NCBI GenBank assembly: GCA_934670115.1
Contig: CAKUOV010000039.1
Span: 1-22,117, forward strand
Direction: 5' to 3'
DNA length: 22,117 nt
Source of the DNA: an uncultured Eggerthellaceae bacterium
Lineage (GTDB): Bacteria; Actinomycetota; Coriobacteriia; Coriobacteriales; Eggerthellaceae
Shown here piece after piece: positions 14,548 to 22,076 of the stretch. Numbering within the stretch: the first letter of the stretch is position 1; every line of letters starts with the position of its first letter. Position numbers and translations under genes: made by a program. The notes beneath the pieces are model-generated. The model searched no databases. It was not told the DNA's origin and worked only from the letters and a program-made list of their open reading frames with translations.

Positions 14548-14630
14548 TGGTGCGGGCGAAAGGACTTGAACCTTCACTCCGAAGAAACGGCACCTAAAAC
14601 CGTCGCGTCTGCCAATTCCGCCACGCCCGC
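14548..14630 (-). tRNA. tRNA-Leu (anticodon UAG)
   Basis: Read on the minus strand, acceptor GCGGGCG (14630-14624) pairs with CGCCCGC (14558-14552), followed by discriminator A and an encoded CCA (14550-14548). The anticodon loop is TTTAGGT, giving UAG, which reads CUN codons. The variable arm is the class II long type around TTCTTCGGAG, and the T-arm is GAAGG-TTCAAGT-CCTTT. No folding anomalies are seen. Confidence 0.97.
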
Positions 14631-14732
14631 ACTTGAGGAATTCGCTATAATGAAGCACCGTAGCAACGGAAGCTTTATTACAGCGCAAACCATGATAGCA
14701 AATAAATTGCTGTTTTGGTACGAGAAAAATGC

Positions 14733-14760
14733 TTGCATTGCTTAAAAACTATGATAAAAT
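14733..14760 (+). promoter_or_regulatory. Predicted promoter of infC-rpmI-rplT
   Basis: TTGCAT (14733-14738), a 16-bp spacer and TAAAAT (14755-14760). The 7-bp dyad TTGCATT/AATGCAA (14733-14739, 14758-14764) frames the promoter and could be an operator. Transcription would start near 14767, giving a leader of about 140 nt. Confidence 0.6.
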
Positions 14761-14766
14761 GCAATA

Positions 14767-14867
14767 GTTGCAAAAAAAGAGGGCTTGAAACCCCACCTGA
14801 TTCGGCTAAAGCTGATGGGTCGCATGAATACTTCGATTTATGCCGGCCCGCTTTGCGCGGGTTTTTT
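14767..14867 (+). promoter_or_regulatory. Attenuator leader of the infC operon
   Basis: The leader ends in a rho-independent terminator, CCCGC (14847-14851)/GCGGG (14857-14861) followed by six T, about 40 nt before infC. Just upstream, GCATGAAT (14822-14829) pairs with ATTTATGC (14836-14843, one wobble), and GGCT/AGCT pairing around 14804-14812 is possible. The layout resembles the L20-controlled attenuators of Firmicutes infC operons. Direct control by L20 is inferred from operon content, not shown. Confidence 0.6.
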
Positions 14868-14906
14868 AATGCGTTGCAACAGGGTAAATAAAGAGAGGTG
14901 AGTTCA

Positions 14907-15476
14907 ATAGCAGCTCAGGAACCAAGGATTAATGAGCAAATCACGGCGCGTGAGTGCCGCCTGATTGGCTACGATGGAGAGCAGATGGGCATCTATATGG
15001 TGACCGAGGCTCAGCGCGTTGCCGACAATGCGGGACTTGATTTGGTGGAAATTGCCCCGAACGCCGAACCTCCTGTATGTCGCGTCATGGATTATGGCAA
15101 GTACAAGTACGAACAGGCCATCAAAGCCAAGCAGGCGCGCAAGAATCAGAGCAAGATCGAGATCAAGGAAATGAAGTTTCGCCCGAAAATCGATGTGGGC
15201 GACTACACCACGAAGAAAAAGCATGTGGTTCGTTTCCTGGAAGATGGTTGCAAGGTGAAAATCACCATCATGTTCCGTGGTCGCGAAATGGCTCACCCCG
15301 AAATCGGTCTTTCCATCCTCGAGCGTCTCGCGGATGATTTGAAGGATATTGCGGTCATTGAGCAGCAGCCAAAAATGGAAGGCCGCAACATGCATATGCT
15401 GATCGCTCCTTTGCCTGGAACGGCGAAGAAGAAAGAAACTGGTAAGAAGCAAGAAGGGAAGGTAGACAATGCCTAA
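14907..15476 (+). CDS. infC: Translation initiation factor IF-3 (apparent AUA start)
   Basis: IF-3 binds the 30S subunit, prevents premature 50S joining and proofreads the start codon and initiator tRNA. The protein shows the N-domain (RINEQITARECRLIGYDGEQMGI), the lysine-rich linker (~65-85) and the C-domain (EIKEMKFRPKIDVGDYTTKKKHVVRFLEDG). A Lys/Glu tail ends it. Start choice: the in-frame GTG at 14898 lies inside the strong Shine-Dalgarno GAGAGGTGA (14893-14901). The ATA at 14907 is five nt beyond that motif, the ideal spacing, and gives the usual short lead before RINE. Rare AUU/AUC/AUA starts are an established autoregulatory feature of infC. Automated calling from GTG would add three residues. 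infC overlaps rpmI by 8 nt. Confidence 0.95.
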   Translation: MAAQEPRINEQITARECRLIGYDGEQMGIYMVTEAQRVADNAGLDLVEIAPNAEPPVCRVMDYGKYKYEQAIKAKQARKNQSKIEIKEMKFRPKIDVGDYTTKKKHVVRFLEDGCKVKITIMFRGREMAHPEIGLSILERLADDLKDIAVIEQQPKMEGRNMHMLIAPLPGTAKKKETGKKQEGKVDNA

Positions 15477-15666
15477 GATGAAGACCCATCGCGGTACCGC
15501 AAAGCGCTTCCGCGTAACTGGTACTGGTAAAGTTGTTCGCGCGAAAGCTTTCAAGAGCCACATCATGACCAAGAAGAGCTCGAAGCGCAAGCGTAATTTC
15601 CGCCACGAAACTGAGATTGCTCCGGCAGACGCCAAGGTTATCAAGCGCAATCTGGGTCTTCGCTAA
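15469..15666 (+). CDS. rpmI: 50S ribosomal protein L35
   Basis: A 65-residue, very basic protein of the large subunit. MPKMKTHRGTAKRFRVTGTG is the standard bL35 N-terminus, and the length is normal. It overlaps the 3' end of infC by 8 nt, with AAGGGAAGG inside infC as ribosome site, so it is translated from the same message. It is followed 23 bp later by rplT in the conserved infC-rpmI-rplT order. Confidence 0.98.
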   Translation: MPKMKTHRGTAKRFRVTGTGKVVRAKAFKSHIMTKKSSKRKRNFRHETEIAPADAKVIKRNLGLR

Positions 15667-15689
15667 TTCATATAAAGGAGTGAATATAC

Positions 15690-16043
15690 ATGGCTCGTAT
15701 TAAACGTTCTATTTCCGCTCGCAAGAAGCGTCGTACCGTTCTTTCTCGCGCTAAGGGTTACTATGGCATGAAGTCGCGTTCTTACAAGAACGCTAAGCAG
15801 CAGGTCATGAAGTCCATGCAGTATCAGTACCGTGACCGCCGCAACAAGAAGCGCGCGTTCCGTCGTCTGTGGATCACCCGCATCAATGCTGCAGCTCGCA
15901 TCAACGGTATGTCTTACAGCACTTTCATGAACGGCCTGAAGAAGGTTGGCGTTGAGCTGGACCGCAAGGTTCTTGCTGACTTGGCAGTAACCGATGCTCC
16001 TGCGTTCGCCGCTTTGGTTGAAGTTTCCAAAAAGGCACTGTAA
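15690..16043 (+). CDS. rplT: 50S ribosomal protein L20
   Basis: A 117-residue basic protein needed early in 50S assembly, binding 23S rRNA. It opens with MARIKRSISARKKRRTVLSRAKGYYG and contains the AYRDRRNKKR-like segment (QYRDRRNKKRAFRRLWITRINAAAR). In several bacteria L20 is also the translational or transcriptional repressor of this operon, which fits the attenuator found in front of infC. The ribosome site AAAGGAG lies upstream of the ATG. A strong terminator follows. Confidence 0.98.
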   Translation: MARIKRSISARKKRRTVLSRAKGYYGMKSRSYKNAKQQVMKSMQYQYRDRRNKKRAFRRLWITRINAAARINGMSYSTFMNGLKKVGVELDRKVLADLAVTDAPAFAALVEVSKKAL

Positions 16044-16071
16044 GTTGTTTTAAATTTTGTTTAATTTTTCG

Positions 16072-16099
16072 AAAGAGCCTGGGTTTCCAGGCTCTTTTT
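16072..16099 (+). terminator. Terminator of the infC-rpmI-rplT operon
   Basis: AAAGAGCCTGG (16072-16082) pairs perfectly with CCAGGCTCTTT (16087-16097) around a GTTT loop and runs on into further T. It starts 28 bp after the rplT stop. Confidence 0.92.
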
Positions 16100-16146
16100 G
16101 TTGTAACGTAAATTCGTTTGATTCACTATGATTTTTGGAGGAACAG

Positions 16147-17367
16147 ATGGCTAAGGAAGACATCAAAAAGGTTGTCTTGGCGTACTCCGGTGGCTTGGAT
16201 ACGTCGATTATCATTCCGTGGCTGAAGGAAAACTACAACAACCCCGAGATTATTGCCGTTTCCGGTAACGTGGGCCAGGCCGACGAGCTGGAGGGCTTGG
16301 AAGAGAAGGCGCTGGCAACGGGTGCTTCGAAGCTTATCGTAGCCGACTTGGTTGACGAAATGTGCGACGAGATTATCGTTCCCGCGCTGAAGATGGATGC
16401 CAAGTACGAAACTTACTTGCTAGGTACTGCGTTTGCACGCCCGGTGATTGGTAAGAAGCTGGCCGAGATTGCGCTTGCAGAAGGTGCCGATGCCGTGGCT
16501 CACGGCGCAACGGGCAAGGGCAACGATCAGGTGCGTTTTGAGCTTGCCATCAAGCGTTTTGCTCCCGATTTGAAGATTATCGCCCCGTGGCGCGAGTGGG
16601 ATATCAAGTCCCGCGACGAAGAGATCGATTACGCCGAAGCGCATAATATTCCTCTGAAGATTTCGCGCGAGACCAGCTATTCTAAGGACAAGAACTTGTG
16701 GCATTTGTCCCATGAGGGTCTTGACCTGGAGGATCCTTCCAACGAGCCTCAGTACGAAAAAGAAGGCTTCCTTGAGATGGGTGTGTCTCCCATGCAGGCA
16801 CCCGACGAGCCTACGTATGTGACCATCGATTTTGAAGCAGGCGTTCCCGTTGCCGTTGATGGCGAGAAGATGAAGGTTTCAAAGATCATCGAGAAGCTCA
16901 ACGAGCTGGGCGGCAAGAACGGCATTGGCATTATCGACATCGTTGAGAATCGCCTGGTGGGCATGAAGGACCGCGGTGTTTACGAGACGCCGGGCGGAAC
17001 CATTCTGTACTTCGCCCATGAGCATCTGGAAATGATCACGGTTGATAAGGAAGTGCTCCACGAGAAGCAGAAGCTTGCTATCGACTTCGCTGACCTGATT
17101 TATAACGGCAAGTGGTATACGCCGCTGCGTGAGGCAATTTCTGCGTTTGCCGATGAAGCTGATAAGTACTGCACGGGCTCGGTGAAGCTGAAGCTGTACA
17201 AGGGCAACATCATTCCTGCTGGCACGACGTCTCCGTATTCGTTGTACTCCGAGGATCTGGTGACGTTTGGCGAGTCTGATTACGATCAGAATCAGGCAGA
17301 GGGCTTCATCAACTTGTGGGGTCTGCCTACGGTTGTTCAGGCGTATCGCGAGCAGGGTCGTCTGTAA
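16147..17367 (+). CDS. argG: Argininosuccinate synthase
   Basis: This enzyme ligates citrulline and aspartate with ATP to give argininosuccinate in arginine synthesis. The 406-residue protein has the PP-loop AYSGGLDTS (12-20), the HGATGKGNDQVRFE substrate region and the PWREWDIKSRDEEIDYA segment, with family-typical length. The start is the ATG at 16147, four nt after GGAGGA; the frame's TTG at 16135 lies on the ribosome site and is rejected. argG stands alone: no argH follows and no Arg box was identified. No convincing promoter separates it from the rplT terminator, although TATGAT at 16127-16132 is a possible -10. A large palindrome follows about 135 bp after its stop. Confidence 0.97.
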   Translation: MAKEDIKKVVLAYSGGLDTSIIIPWLKENYNNPEIIAVSGNVGQADELEGLEEKALATGASKLIVADLVDEMCDEIIVPALKMDAKYETYLLGTAFARPVIGKKLAEIALAEGADAVAHGATGKGNDQVRFELAIKRFAPDLKIIAPWREWDIKSRDEEIDYAEAHNIPLKISRETSYSKDKNLWHLSHEGLDLEDPSNEPQYEKEGFLEMGVSPMQAPDEPTYVTIDFEAGVPVAVDGEKMKVSKIIEKLNELGGKNGIGIIDIVENRLVGMKDRGVYETPGGTILYFAHEHLEMITVDKEVLHEKQKLAIDFADLIYNGKWYTPLREAISAFADEADKYCTGSVKLKLYKGNIIPAGTTSPYSLYSEDLVTFGESDYDQNQAEGFINLWGLPTVVQAYREQGRL

Positions 17368-17706
17368 GAGCGTTTCCTGCGGCAAGTGGCGCTGCTGCTG
17401 CGTGTTGCAGCCGAGCTTTGCGCTGTGCTGGCGCACGGGCCCAGGTGGGCGATTACGTGGGCAGGGGTGCTTCTTGCGCTGCAGCGCCAGAAATCATACA
17501 ATAATAAATTGGGCCGCGAATCGCGGCCCAATTTATTGCCCGGTTTAAGCGCGCGATAGCTGCTTAAACGGATGTATATCATCTTCGAATCTCTTTAGAG
17601 ATTGGCAGAAATCAAGCAAACGTTCGCCCCGGGGGGGCGAGTTGCGCTTCGTTGCGCGCGGGTTTGCTGGAGTCGTTCAGTAGGAAAGTGGTACGTGTGG
17701 TGCTGC
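17368..17706. other. 339-bp intergenic region with four successive hairpins
   Basis: The first ~130 bp are GC-rich with no credible gene. Then come four dyads within 140 bp: 17503-17537, 17543-17550/17562-17569 (GTTTAAGC/GCTTAAAC), 17588-17594/17597-17603 (AATCTCT/AGAGATT) and 17624-17630/17634-17640 (TCGCCCC/GGGGCGA). It separates the rightward argG from the leftward NifX-like gene. Confidence 0.6.
17503..17537. terminator. Bidirectional terminator-like palindrome after argG
   Basis: A 17-bp perfect inverted repeat (17503-17519 with 17521-17537) has a GC-rich top (GGGCCGCGA) and AT-rich ends (AATAAATT/AATTTATT), so either strand reads as a stem ending in a U-rich tract. It lies between convergent argG and the NifX-like gene. 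Confidence 0.75.
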
Positions 17707-18087
17707 TTACAGGTGGCAGCTGCTTCCGCTGTATGCATAAGCGGAATCTTCTTCATCATCGCTGTGGCACATCTCATCTGCTCCAATGAGCGTTTTCGTG
17801 AGATAGCCTTCTACGGCGGCACGAGCGTTGCCGGAAACTGCGGCAACAACCTCGATATCGGCAGCGCAGAAAACGCGCGCATGATTGATGTTGATCGTGT
17901 TGCAAATGAGTGCTACGACATCCATGCTTTTGAAAAACTCCACTACATCCGTTTGGCTTAATGCCTGAAAAGGAATGCTCTGACACTCAACGATAATGCC
18001 ATTGGTGACTGTGTACAGCGTGAAATTCTCCGAATAATCGAAACGATATGCAACATCTAAACCGGTGCAGGCTACTGCAATCCTCAT
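17707..18087 (-). CDS. NifX/NifB-type dinitrogenase iron-molybdenum cofactor-binding domain protein
   Basis: A 126-residue soluble protein. The opening MRIAVACTGLDVAYRFDYSENFTLYTV, the central DVVEFFKSMDVVALICNTININHARVFCAADIEVVAA and the closing GNARAAVEGYL follow the RNase H-like fold of the Fe-Mo cofactor biosynthesis family (NifX, NafY and the C-terminus of NifB). Known members carry Fe-S or Fe-Mo precursor clusters, but many anaerobes keep such proteins without nitrogenase. Cysteines at 7, 35, 62 and 74 and a C-terminal tail rich in Asp/Glu/Ser (SDDEEDSAYAYSGSSCHL) are visible. The ribosome site GGGGGAGG precedes the ATG. It is unaccompanied by nif genes, so its function is open. Confidence 0.75.
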   Translation of the reverse strand: MRIAVACTGLDVAYRFDYSENFTLYTVTNGIIVECQSIPFQALSQTDVVEFFKSMDVVALICNTININHARVFCAADIEVVAAVSGNARAAVEGYLTKTLIGADEMCHSDDEEDSAYAYSGSSCHL

Positions 18088-18363
18088 TCTTCGCCTCCCC
18101 CCAGAGACATCGACAATAGATTATCTTTCGTTACAAAATACCTGTTATCGTAAGGATTTTTACGCGCCTTCGATGAACGGGAACATTTCGTGCTTAACGG
18201 AAAGAAGGAGCGAAATGTTGTGGAGAAAGCGTTGGTAAACACTGCGACGCAGGGGAATAGTCCGCTGCGTCGCATGATGCATTTATGGGGTAGGCCAAGA
18301 AGCAGATTGTGTTCGAACGCTTGGCCGAAGCGATTCAAAACGGCTTGTTTTGGATCGGAAACG

Positions 18364-20448
18364 CTAGCGTTTGTTCTTTTTAATGGGCTTGCGTCCTTTT
18401 TGGGTGAACGGTTTACTGGTGCGGCCCGAAGGAGCAGAGCTTAGCTTTGAGCTGCGGTTTTGTCGTGCAGCACTGGCAAATCTACCAGGACGGGTTGCTT
18501 CATTCGCACGAGATGCGCCTTTGCCGCCCTTCTTGCTTTCGCTTCTGCTGATCTGTCGATCGATGGATTTCAGGCGGCTCTTTGCGGCAGCGCGGTTTTT
18601 CGCACCTTTTGCGCCTTTGGCTCCGTTGCGTGAGTCAAAGCGCTCGTTTTCAGGGGCTGCCGTGCGACGCTTATTCTTGCTGTCGTTACGTTCGCCACCG
18701 CTTCGTTCGCCGGTGCGACTATTGTCGCGCTCGTTGCCGCGTGCATTGTTGCGACCGCTGTCGCGGGAACCTCCGCGGGCGCCGTTGCGTGCGCTGCGAG
18801 CACCTTTGCCTTTCGGGGTGTTCGCGCTTGATTCGCGGCGCTTGCTCGTGCGTTTTTCGCGCGGCTGTTCGGAATCTTCGTCGGGCGTGCCGTCAAGCTG
18901 CTGGCTGAGCTTTTTCGCGAAGTACTGGGAGCTTTCGGCTTCGGTGTTAGCCAGCGTAAGCTTTCCGCTGCGCTTCTTTTCGGCTTTTGCCGCTTTTTTG
19001 TTCTTTGCCGGCTTTGCGGGCTTTTCCGCAGTTGTGTTTATAGACGTTGCCGTTTCTGTGACAGTGGCTTTTTCGGCGTCGTGCGCTTCAGCGGCTGCTT
19101 CGCGCGCAGCAGCTTTTTGCAAGTCCTTGACATACTGGTCAACAGCGGTCTTCTTCTTTTTGCCCTGGCGCGCCGCTTCTTTTTCCTCAGCCTTGCGGAC
19201 TTTTGCCTTCTCCTTGCGCTTCATACGCGCTTTAACTTCTTTTTTCGCCGCGATAATTTCAGGATCTGCTGCTTCCGTAGCGCGCATTGCATGTTCGATG
19301 GCCTGCTCTTTTGCTTCTTCTAGATTGAAATTCTCAACGCTGATTTCAGGGATGGATTGCTGCTTTGTCAGGCGCAGAATCTCTTTGAGAATCTTCTTGT
19401 TTTCCGGAGAAACAAAAGAAATCGCTTCGCCGCCCTTGCCCGCACGGCCCGTACGGCCAATGCGATGCACGTAATCTTCCGGTGCATCGGGAAGGTCGAA
19501 GTTCACCACGTAGGAAACGTCGTTTACGTCAATGCCGCGTGCCAATACGTCGGTGCCTACAATCACGTCAATCTTGCCGCTCTCGAAATCGGCCAAAGCG
19601 CGCTGTCGTTTTGCTTGCGAGCGATCGGAATGGATGGCAGCAGCGCGAATGCCAGCTCTGTTCAGGCGACGAGCGCACGTGTCGGCGCGACCGCGCGTGC
19701 GAGCGAATACGATAACACGCGGGCTGCCCTTCTCTTTCAGGAGTGCAACCAGCAGCGCGGGCTTCAGCGCATGGGGAATGCGAATCAGGCTCTGTTTTAC
19801 GGTGTCGGCTACTTCGCCGCGGCGCGCGACTTCAACGCGCACGGGGTTGGAAAGCAGCTTGCCAATGCTCTTTTCCACGGCATCGTCGATGGTCGCGGAG
19901 AAAAGCATGGTCTGGCGTTTTTCGGGCAGGTAGCCTGCAATGCGGTGAATGTCGGGAGAAAAGCCCATGTCAAGCATGCGGTCCGCTTCGTCAAGCACAA
20001 AGAAGCGCACGCACGACAAGTCAACAAAACCCTGGTTTTTCAGGTCAATCAGACGACCGGGCGTTGCGATAAGAATATCAACGCCTGCCTTTAGCTTCTT
20101 GACCTGCGGGTTTTGGGAAACGCCGCCCACAATGGACAAAATGCGATGGTTTGTCAGCTTCGAAATGGATGCGCAGACCTCGGCGATTTGCTGCGCCAGT
20201 TCACGCGTGGGCGTGACAACCAGCATTTGCGGTGTGCAACCCTTTTCGCCCGGCTGAAACAGATCCAAGCAGGGAAGGCTGAACGCTGCGGTTTTACCCG
20301 TGCCGGTTTTTGCGCCGGCAACAACGTCTTTGCCGGCAAGGATGGCGGGAATGGCTCGCTGCTGTACGGCAGTGGGCTCCTGATAGCCTAAAAGCTCCAC
20401 GGCGGACAGCATGGTGGGGGATAATCCCAGTTCATTGAATGAAGACAC
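18364..20448 (-). CDS. DEAD-box ATP-dependent RNA helicase with long basic C-terminal tail
   Basis: A 694-residue helicase that remodels RNA, for example in ribosome assembly, cold adaptation or decay. All core motifs are present: Q motif (YQEPTAVQQRAIP, 22-34), motif I (AGAKTGTGKT, 44-53), PTRELA, TPGRLID, DEAD in VLDEADRMLDMGF, SAT, GTDVLARGID and HRIGRTGRAG. The core ends near residue 375 (RhlE/CshA-like). The remaining ~320 residues are low-complexity: a Lys/Glu/Ala part, then an Arg/Gly/Asn/Ser-rich part with RGG-like and basic clusters, ending KKNKR. Such tails bind RNA non-specifically. Translation starts at GTG 20448, seven nt after AAGGAA. The stop falls in the palindrome AAACGCTAGCGTTT (18359-18372). 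The precise subfamily is not assigned. Confidence 0.93.
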   Translation of the reverse strand: MSSFNELGLSPTMLSAVELLGYQEPTAVQQRAIPAILAGKDVVAGAKTGTGKTAAFSLPCLDLFQPGEKGCTPQMLVVTPTRELAQQIAEVCASISKLTNHRILSIVGGVSQNPQVKKLKAGVDILIATPGRLIDLKNQGFVDLSCVRFFVLDEADRMLDMGFSPDIHRIAGYLPEKRQTMLFSATIDDAVEKSIGKLLSNPVRVEVARRGEVADTVKQSLIRIPHALKPALLVALLKEKGSPRVIVFARTRGRADTCARRLNRAGIRAAAIHSDRSQAKRQRALADFESGKIDVIVGTDVLARGIDVNDVSYVVNFDLPDAPEDYVHRIGRTGRAGKGGEAISFVSPENKKILKEILRLTKQQSIPEISVENFNLEEAKEQAIEHAMRATEAADPEIIAAKKEVKARMKRKEKAKVRKAEEKEAARQGKKKKTAVDQYVKDLQKAAAREAAAEAHDAEKATVTETATSINTTAEKPAKPAKNKKAAKAEKKRSGKLTLANTEAESSQYFAKKLSQQLDGTPDEDSEQPREKRTSKRRESSANTPKGKGARSARNGARGGSRDSGRNNARGNERDNSRTGERSGGERNDSKNKRRTAAPENERFDSRNGAKGAKGAKNRAAAKSRLKSIDRQISRSESKKGGKGASRANEATRPGRFASAARQNRSSKLSSAPSGRTSKPFTQKGRKPIKKNKR

Positions 20449-20522
20449 GATAATATTCCTTGTTTACTCGTTTTTAGGTTAGTTCGTCTTGTTGGGTTTG
20501 CGAGCATCAAGCAGAAAATGCT

Positions 20523-21887
20523 CTAGCGCGTATGCGCGGGCTTCTTGCCCCAGTAGAAATGGGCAAAGTAGTGCTTGCGTGTTGACCGAAGCATAGGCAC
20601 GCGTCCCAGCGCCAAATCCATGGTGCGTGACGCAATGTCGCGTGCGGCGTTCGGCTTGCGCAGCGTGTTTGCGTTCATCAGCAACGATTGTGCCCGCGCG
20701 GGCTGCTGATGGAACAGACGCAGCACTTCAAGAAGCTCGCGACCGGTAGTCACGTGAAGAGCGGCGCCGCGCGAAGTGAGCATGCGCACGTTGATGAACT
20801 CTTGTCCATACGCACGCCCCAAAAGGATAAGGGGCGTTTTCGTGCACAGCGCTTCGGTGGTTACCAGGCCCCCTGGCTTGCATAAAACGGCATCGCAGCA
20901 GCTCATCAGCGCAGCCATTTGATCAGTGAACCCTATAACTGATACGTTTCCCAAGCGAAGATCTTCTATTTGCCGCGTAAGATGGTTTCGGTAATCTTCA
21001 TCGTTTCCCGCGCAGAATAGAAGATGCACATTAGGCATGGTGTGCATATACGGAAGAATCTGATCCAAGATACCGCGGAACAGTACATAGGGGGACGCCA
21101 TGGTGGAGCCCGCCAATGCCAGCACTACTGTCTTATCTTGCGGTAAATCGTGGATTGCACGCGTTTCGGTTCGATCGTATTCCTGCGAAAAATCAAGACG
21201 GGTGGGAATGCCGGTGATGGCAATGCGCTCTTCTTCCACTTTGCGCGGACGCAATGTTTCGGCCATGCTTTCTGTTCCAACGCAGAACAGGTCAGCGGCG
21301 CGATGAGGCCACCACCCTTCCGTCTCGTAATCGGTGGGAACACATACCAGGGGGAAATTCTGTCCGGTCACCATGCGCGCACCAACCGTGGCATTTGCCG
21401 CTGTGATGTGCGTGCAGATAACGGCCAAAGGCTTCTTTTCGCGAATCATCTCCGTGTAACGAGGGAACATGATGCGCGCCCACGACCATCCGCCGCCCCA
21501 AAGCAGGCGCCCGGTGAAAAGGTAGCGCCAGACAAAGTCGTACCAGGGGCGTGTGGCGCCGGTGAAAAGATGCGCCCAATGATCGCCGTTGAAACGTATG
21601 CGTCCGTAATTAAGGATGTCAACAACCTCTACCTGAAGGTTTTCAGGCGTGCCTTCAATGCCTTCCAGGTCTTCGAAAGCCTGGGCAATGGCTTGAGCTG
21701 CAAGTTTATGACCCGAGCCAACGGAAGCATGAACCACCAAAACGACAGGAGAGCACTCATCGGGGTTTGCCCGAAGTAGGTTCTTCTTCTCGTTTTCTAC
21801 TGGGTTTGCTTTGCTTATCGTTGTTGGCGCCGGCGTGTTGCTTGCATCGCACGTATGTTGTGGTTGTGTATCCATGCTGCTCATCAT
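20523..21887 (-). CDS. MGDG synthase/UgtP-like processive diacylglycerol glycosyltransferase (GT28)
   Basis: This membrane-associated enzyme is expected to transfer sugar from a UDP-sugar to diacylglycerol, making glycolipids that may anchor lipoteichoic-acid-like polymers. The N-terminal MGDG-synthase domain begins VVLVVHASVGSGHKLAAQAIA, with the SGH loop near residue 58. VICTHITAANATVGARM and the VPTDYETEGWWPHRAADLFCVG segment follow. The GT28 C-terminal donor site shows CKPGGLVTTEALC. From the ATG at 21887 it has 454 residues. The frame opens at a GTG at 21941, but those 18 residues lack a ribosome site; ATGs at 21884 and 21875 are alternatives. Its 5' end is divergent from the tRNA-Glu. 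Acceptor and sugar cannot be read from sequence. Confidence 0.87.
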   Translation of the reverse strand: MMSSMDTQPQHTCDASNTPAPTTISKANPVENEKKNLLRANPDECSPVVLVVHASVGSGHKLAAQAIAQAFEDLEGIEGTPENLQVEVVDILNYGRIRFNGDHWAHLFTGATRPWYDFVWRYLFTGRLLWGGGWSWARIMFPRYTEMIREKKPLAVICTHITAANATVGARMVTGQNFPLVCVPTDYETEGWWPHRAADLFCVGTESMAETLRPRKVEEERIAITGIPTRLDFSQEYDRTETRAIHDLPQDKTVVLALAGSTMASPYVLFRGILDQILPYMHTMPNVHLLFCAGNDEDYRNHLTRQIEDLRLGNVSVIGFTDQMAALMSCCDAVLCKPGGLVTTEALCTKTPLILLGRAYGQEFINVRMLTSRGAALHVTTGRELLEVLRLFHQQPARAQSLLMNANTLRKPNAARDIASRTMDLALGRVPMLRSTRKHYFAHFYWGKKPAHTR

Positions 21888-21998
21888 ACGGCTTCGCGCG
21901 CGTGAAAGAGAGTGCAACAAATAAAAACCAAGGGAAACCACAAGCTTTGCAGCGTTTGTGGGTGCTTGCGTGTAGTTTGGAGGAGGAGGGGGAGTCGA

Positions 21999-22049
21999 AA
22001 AAAATTTTTAAAAAAAGTGCTTGCAAAATAAAAGCCGCTTTGTAATAAT
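21999..22049 (+). promoter_or_regulatory. Predicted tRNA-Glu promoter with A/T-rich UP-like element
   Basis: TTGCAA (22021-22026), a 17-bp spacer and AATAAT (22044-22049) precede the tRNA by about 27 nt. Immediately upstream, 21999-22016 is nearly pure A/T in phased tracts, the classical UP element position of strong stable-RNA promoters. Confidence 0.65.
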
Positions 22050-22076
22050 ATCCAAGCTGTCATTTGCAGCGCATTC

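Noticed and set aside
17624..17640. G-run as a possible sequencing error or G-quadruplex
   Set aside because: It contains a single seven-G run that pairs perfectly with CCCC in a short stem. There are not four G-tracts, and the surrounding bases give no sign of error.
18084..18338. 84-codon minus-strand frame between the helicase and the NifX-like gene
   Set aside because: It overlaps the start of the NifX-like gene, has no good ribosome site and no recognisable motif.
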